Below are positions 61,501-64,000 of a stretch of DNA of 64,000 nt, in pieces. The stretch comes from Zonotrichia leucophrys gambelii (Eukaryota; Chordata; Aves; Passeriformes; Passerellidae). Made by a program: the position numbers and the translations under genes. How positions within the stretch are numbered: position 1 is the stretch's first letter; each line of letters opens with the position of its first letter. Below the pieces are notes generated by a model. That model searched no databases, had not been told where the DNA came from, and saw only the letters and a program-made list of their open reading frames with translations. The stretch lies in the NCBI RefSeq assembly GCF_028769735.1, contig NC_088194.1:3480319-3544318 (forward strand), written 5' to 3'.

Positions 61501-63425
61501 GAGCATTCCCAGGTTTTTCTGCTGTGAGCAATCTCAGTTTTTTTAGCCGAACACCCCCAATTTTTTTGGATGTGACCATTCCCAGGCTGTTTTTGGAGGA
61601 GGAATTCTGGGTTTCTTTTGATGTGAGCATTCCCAGTCTTTTTGGAGACTGTTCCTGGAGATTTTTCCCGGTATTTTCTCAGCTCATCCCAGCTGGAGAA
61701 GGAGGTGGCAGGGCTCCGGGAGAAAATCCATCACCTGGATGATATGCTCAAGAGCCAGCAGCGCAAAGTCCGCCAGATGATTGAGCAGGTGATGGGAAAA
61801 CTGGGAAAAACCTTGGAAAATCCAGGGAAAAAATGGGCAAAACTCTGGGGAAAAAAATGGGGAAAAATTCCCAGAAAAAATGGCGAAAAGGGGGGGAAAA
61901 ACCAGGGGAAAACCAGAGGAAAACCCAGGAAAATTCTAGGAAAACTTAGGAAAAACCCTGGGAAATAACCTGTGAAAAATCTTGGGAAAAATCTAGGAAA
62001 AAAAGGCGAAAAACCTAGGAAAAAAAATGAAAAAAATCTGGGAAAAACTGGGGGAAAATCTGGGAAAAACTGGGAAAAAACTAGGAAAAACCAGGGAAAA
62101 ATCTAGGCAAAATCCATAAAAAAATCTGGGGAAAATCCAAGAAAAACTAGGAAAACAGTCTTGGGAAAAAACAGGGAAAAATTAGAAAAAAGCAGGAAAA
62201 ACCCAGGAAAAACCCGGAAATTGCCAATCCCTTGGAAATGTCCGGGTTGCAGCTGCAGAATTCCAAGAGCGTGATCCAGGCCAAGGACGCAGCGATCCAG
62301 GAGCTGAAGGAAAGAGTTTCCTACCTGGAAGCAGAGGTGGGGCCCGGAGTTCTGTGGACTGGATCCGAGCTTGGGTTGGGAATGTTTGGGTCCGGGTTGG
62401 GCTCCTTGTGGGGGTGGTTGGGGAACTGGGTATGGGGGTAAAGCAGGAAAAAGGTGGGAAAAAGCAGGAAAGAGGGAGGAGAAGGGGGGAAAAGGGTGGG
62501 AGGGAATCAAGACCTAGAAAGTCCCACAAGACCAAAAAAAAAAAAGCTGGAAAAAGCCCCAAATTCCCAACCTGAGCCTGACCATTTCTGCCAGGATTTG
62601 GGAAATACCTGGGAAGTTCCCAATCCAACAGTGAGATTGAGGATTTTGAGATGGAAAATTCCCCTGATCCTCATTTTTCCTGGGACAGACCTTCCCAAAT
62701 AACTCAGGAACTCCCCAGTCACATTCCTACGCTCCAAATTACCCCAAATCCCAGAAATTCCCATTCTGAGCACAGAGGGACCATCCCAAGGCAGCTCTCC
62801 ATGGTTGGAAAAAATCCTTTCCGGATCCCAAATCCTGGGTTTTTTTCCCCAGAATCTGGAGATGCATGACCGGATTGAGCACCTGATCGAGAAACAAGTG
62901 AGCCGGGGCGGGAGCAGTGCCCGCGCACGCTCCAAGTCGGAATACGTCAGCAGGTGCGGCGGGAATTCAGGGTCAGGAATTCTGGGATCTGGGTTGGGAA
63001 TGGTGGGATTCAGGTTGGGAACTCCAGGACCTCTTCAGGATTTGGGGATTCTCTTTGCATTAGGCAATGAACTTTTGGATTTGGGGCTGCAGTTTTGGAA
63101 GTGCTGTCTGGATTTTGGAGATTGTTTTTGGGATTTTGGGATGAACTGTTGGATTTTAGGATTCTCTTCTGGATTTAGGGACTAACTTTTGGAATTTTGG
63201 GATGCTCTTCCAGATTCGGGGATAATTGAAATCTCCCATAATTTTTCCACATCTGCAGCAGATCCCAAATCCCTCCCACAGGAATTTTTAGGAATTCAGA
63301 TCTCCCCGAAATCCTTTTCCCTATTTCTTCCTACTGAAAATTCCTTTTATTTTTTTTCCCCTTTTCCCAGTAAACGCCTCCCAGGCCCAAAGCCACTGCC
63401 CCTGATCCGAGTGGTGGAAACCTGA
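55501..63425 (+). CDS. TUFT1: TUFT1, tuftelin
   Basis: Tuftelin is an acidic coiled-coil protein first found in enamel but widely expressed. Exons: 55501-55542, 57048-57158 (candidate), 57474-57542, 58333-58434, 58756-58830, 59310-59408, 59939-59998, 60400-60480, 60747-60854, 61054-61148, 61683-61788, 62253-62336, 62853-62953 and 63371-63425. They total 1188 bases, or 395 aa (human 390). Diagnostic stretches are MNG at the start, SDGNSLASECVKSKDGDEEI, KEVAGLREKI, HHLDDMLKSQQRKVRQ, NSKSVIQAKDAAIQELKE, NLEMHDRIEHLIEKQ and the end KPLPLIRVVET. The N-terminal exons diverge from mammals. The exon at 57048 has phase-0 borders on both sides and restores the expected length, but it is the least certain. 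No stop or frameshift is seen, so the gene looks functional although birds lack teeth. Confidence 0.92.
61790..62225 (+). repeat. Purine-rich GGGAAAAACT repeat, TUFT1 intron
   Basis: Repeats of GGGAAAAACTGGGAAAAAC and AGGAAAA fill the intron between two strongly conserved exons. Confidence 0.9.
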
Positions 63426-64000
63426 ATTTTGGGTCTGGGCCCAACCGGATCCTTCCCCTTCGGAATGACCGGAATTTCCAGCTGGAGTCAGAGCCCTTCC
63501 TGAGGGAAGAGGTTTGGGATCGCCCCGGGCACGATTCCAGGTCGGAATCGGTAATTTTCCCCCTTTTCCCAGCGATTTTCCGGCTCTCGCCATTCCCGTG
63601 TGGAGTCCAGAGGTTTTTCCTAACTGGATTTGAGATTTCACCTTTTTTTTGGGAATTTCCAAATCAAAATCTTGGATTCTGCTTTTTTCCTGAAGAAAGA
63701 TTCCAAAAAGCTGGGAGCCACCACACTGTCAACCTCCAACACCACCCTTGGACTTGGAAAATGCTCTCCCAACCCTAAAAATTCCGTGTCTTTCTGCTGA
63801 ATCCTGTGTTTTTCCCACGTAATTTCCTGCTTTTCCCGCAGAATTACATGCTTTCCCCCCCAAATGATTATTGTTGAAATTCCCATGATTTTGGGATTTT
63901 ATTCCCTGTATTTATTTCTGTAAATTATCAGAGTCTCCGGGTGAGGTGGGGGATGGGCACAGGCTGGAATTCTTGGGAATTTTGGCCCAGGACTGCCCCA
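63426..64000 (+). other. TUFT1 3'UTR and flank
   Basis: No canonical AATAAA was seen before the window end, so the TUFT1 3' end probably lies beyond 64000 or uses a variant signal. No other feature is seen. Confidence 0.5.

Overview
This is nuclear vertebrate DNA, most probably a bird and plausibly a passerine microchromosome. The evidence is multi-exon genes with very short introns (POGZ spans 11 kb), extreme GC variation, pervasive short minisatellites, a short stretch resembling a CR1 LINE, and gene content matching the block SELENBP1-PSMB4-POGZ-CGN-TUFT1 known from human 1q21. All gene models come from reading splice sites by eye and comparing with remembered mammalian orthologues. Each complete model closes in frame.

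Left third (1-20 kb): three SELENBP1 (methanethiol oxidase) family genes. Copies A (minus, exons 11-12 lying off the left edge) and B (plus, complete) lie head to head as a near-identical inverted repeat. The arms are about 4.2 and 4.4 kb and surround a 2.9 kb GC-rich spacer. Copy C (minus, complete) lies tail to tail with B and has the canonical SELENBP1 sequence. A and B have lost residues that C keeps, including the cysteine equivalent to human Cys57 and the CSSC motif.

Middle (20-40 kb): a CpG island promoter with two perfect CRE sites starts POGZ (plus), a chromatin zinc-finger protein with a pogo transposase-derived C-terminus. It converges on PSMB4 (minus), the beta-7 subunit of the 20S proteasome. 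The POGZ-PSMB4 pair is inverted as a block relative to human.

Right (40-64 kb): a minisatellite-rich interval of about 5 kb, then CGN (plus), cingulin of tight junctions, and TUFT1 (plus), tuftelin. Both are coiled-coil proteins with intact frames.

The most unusual property is that real exons are repeatedly accompanied, mostly within 100-200 bp, by degenerate copies of the exon edge with its splice site ('exon echoes'). I found about 19 beside SELENBP1-C, POGZ, PSMB4 and CGN. In one SELENBP1-C intron a 14-bp minisatellite repeats the splice acceptor itself about 17 times. No tRNA, rRNA, CRISPR array or intact transposon was recognised.
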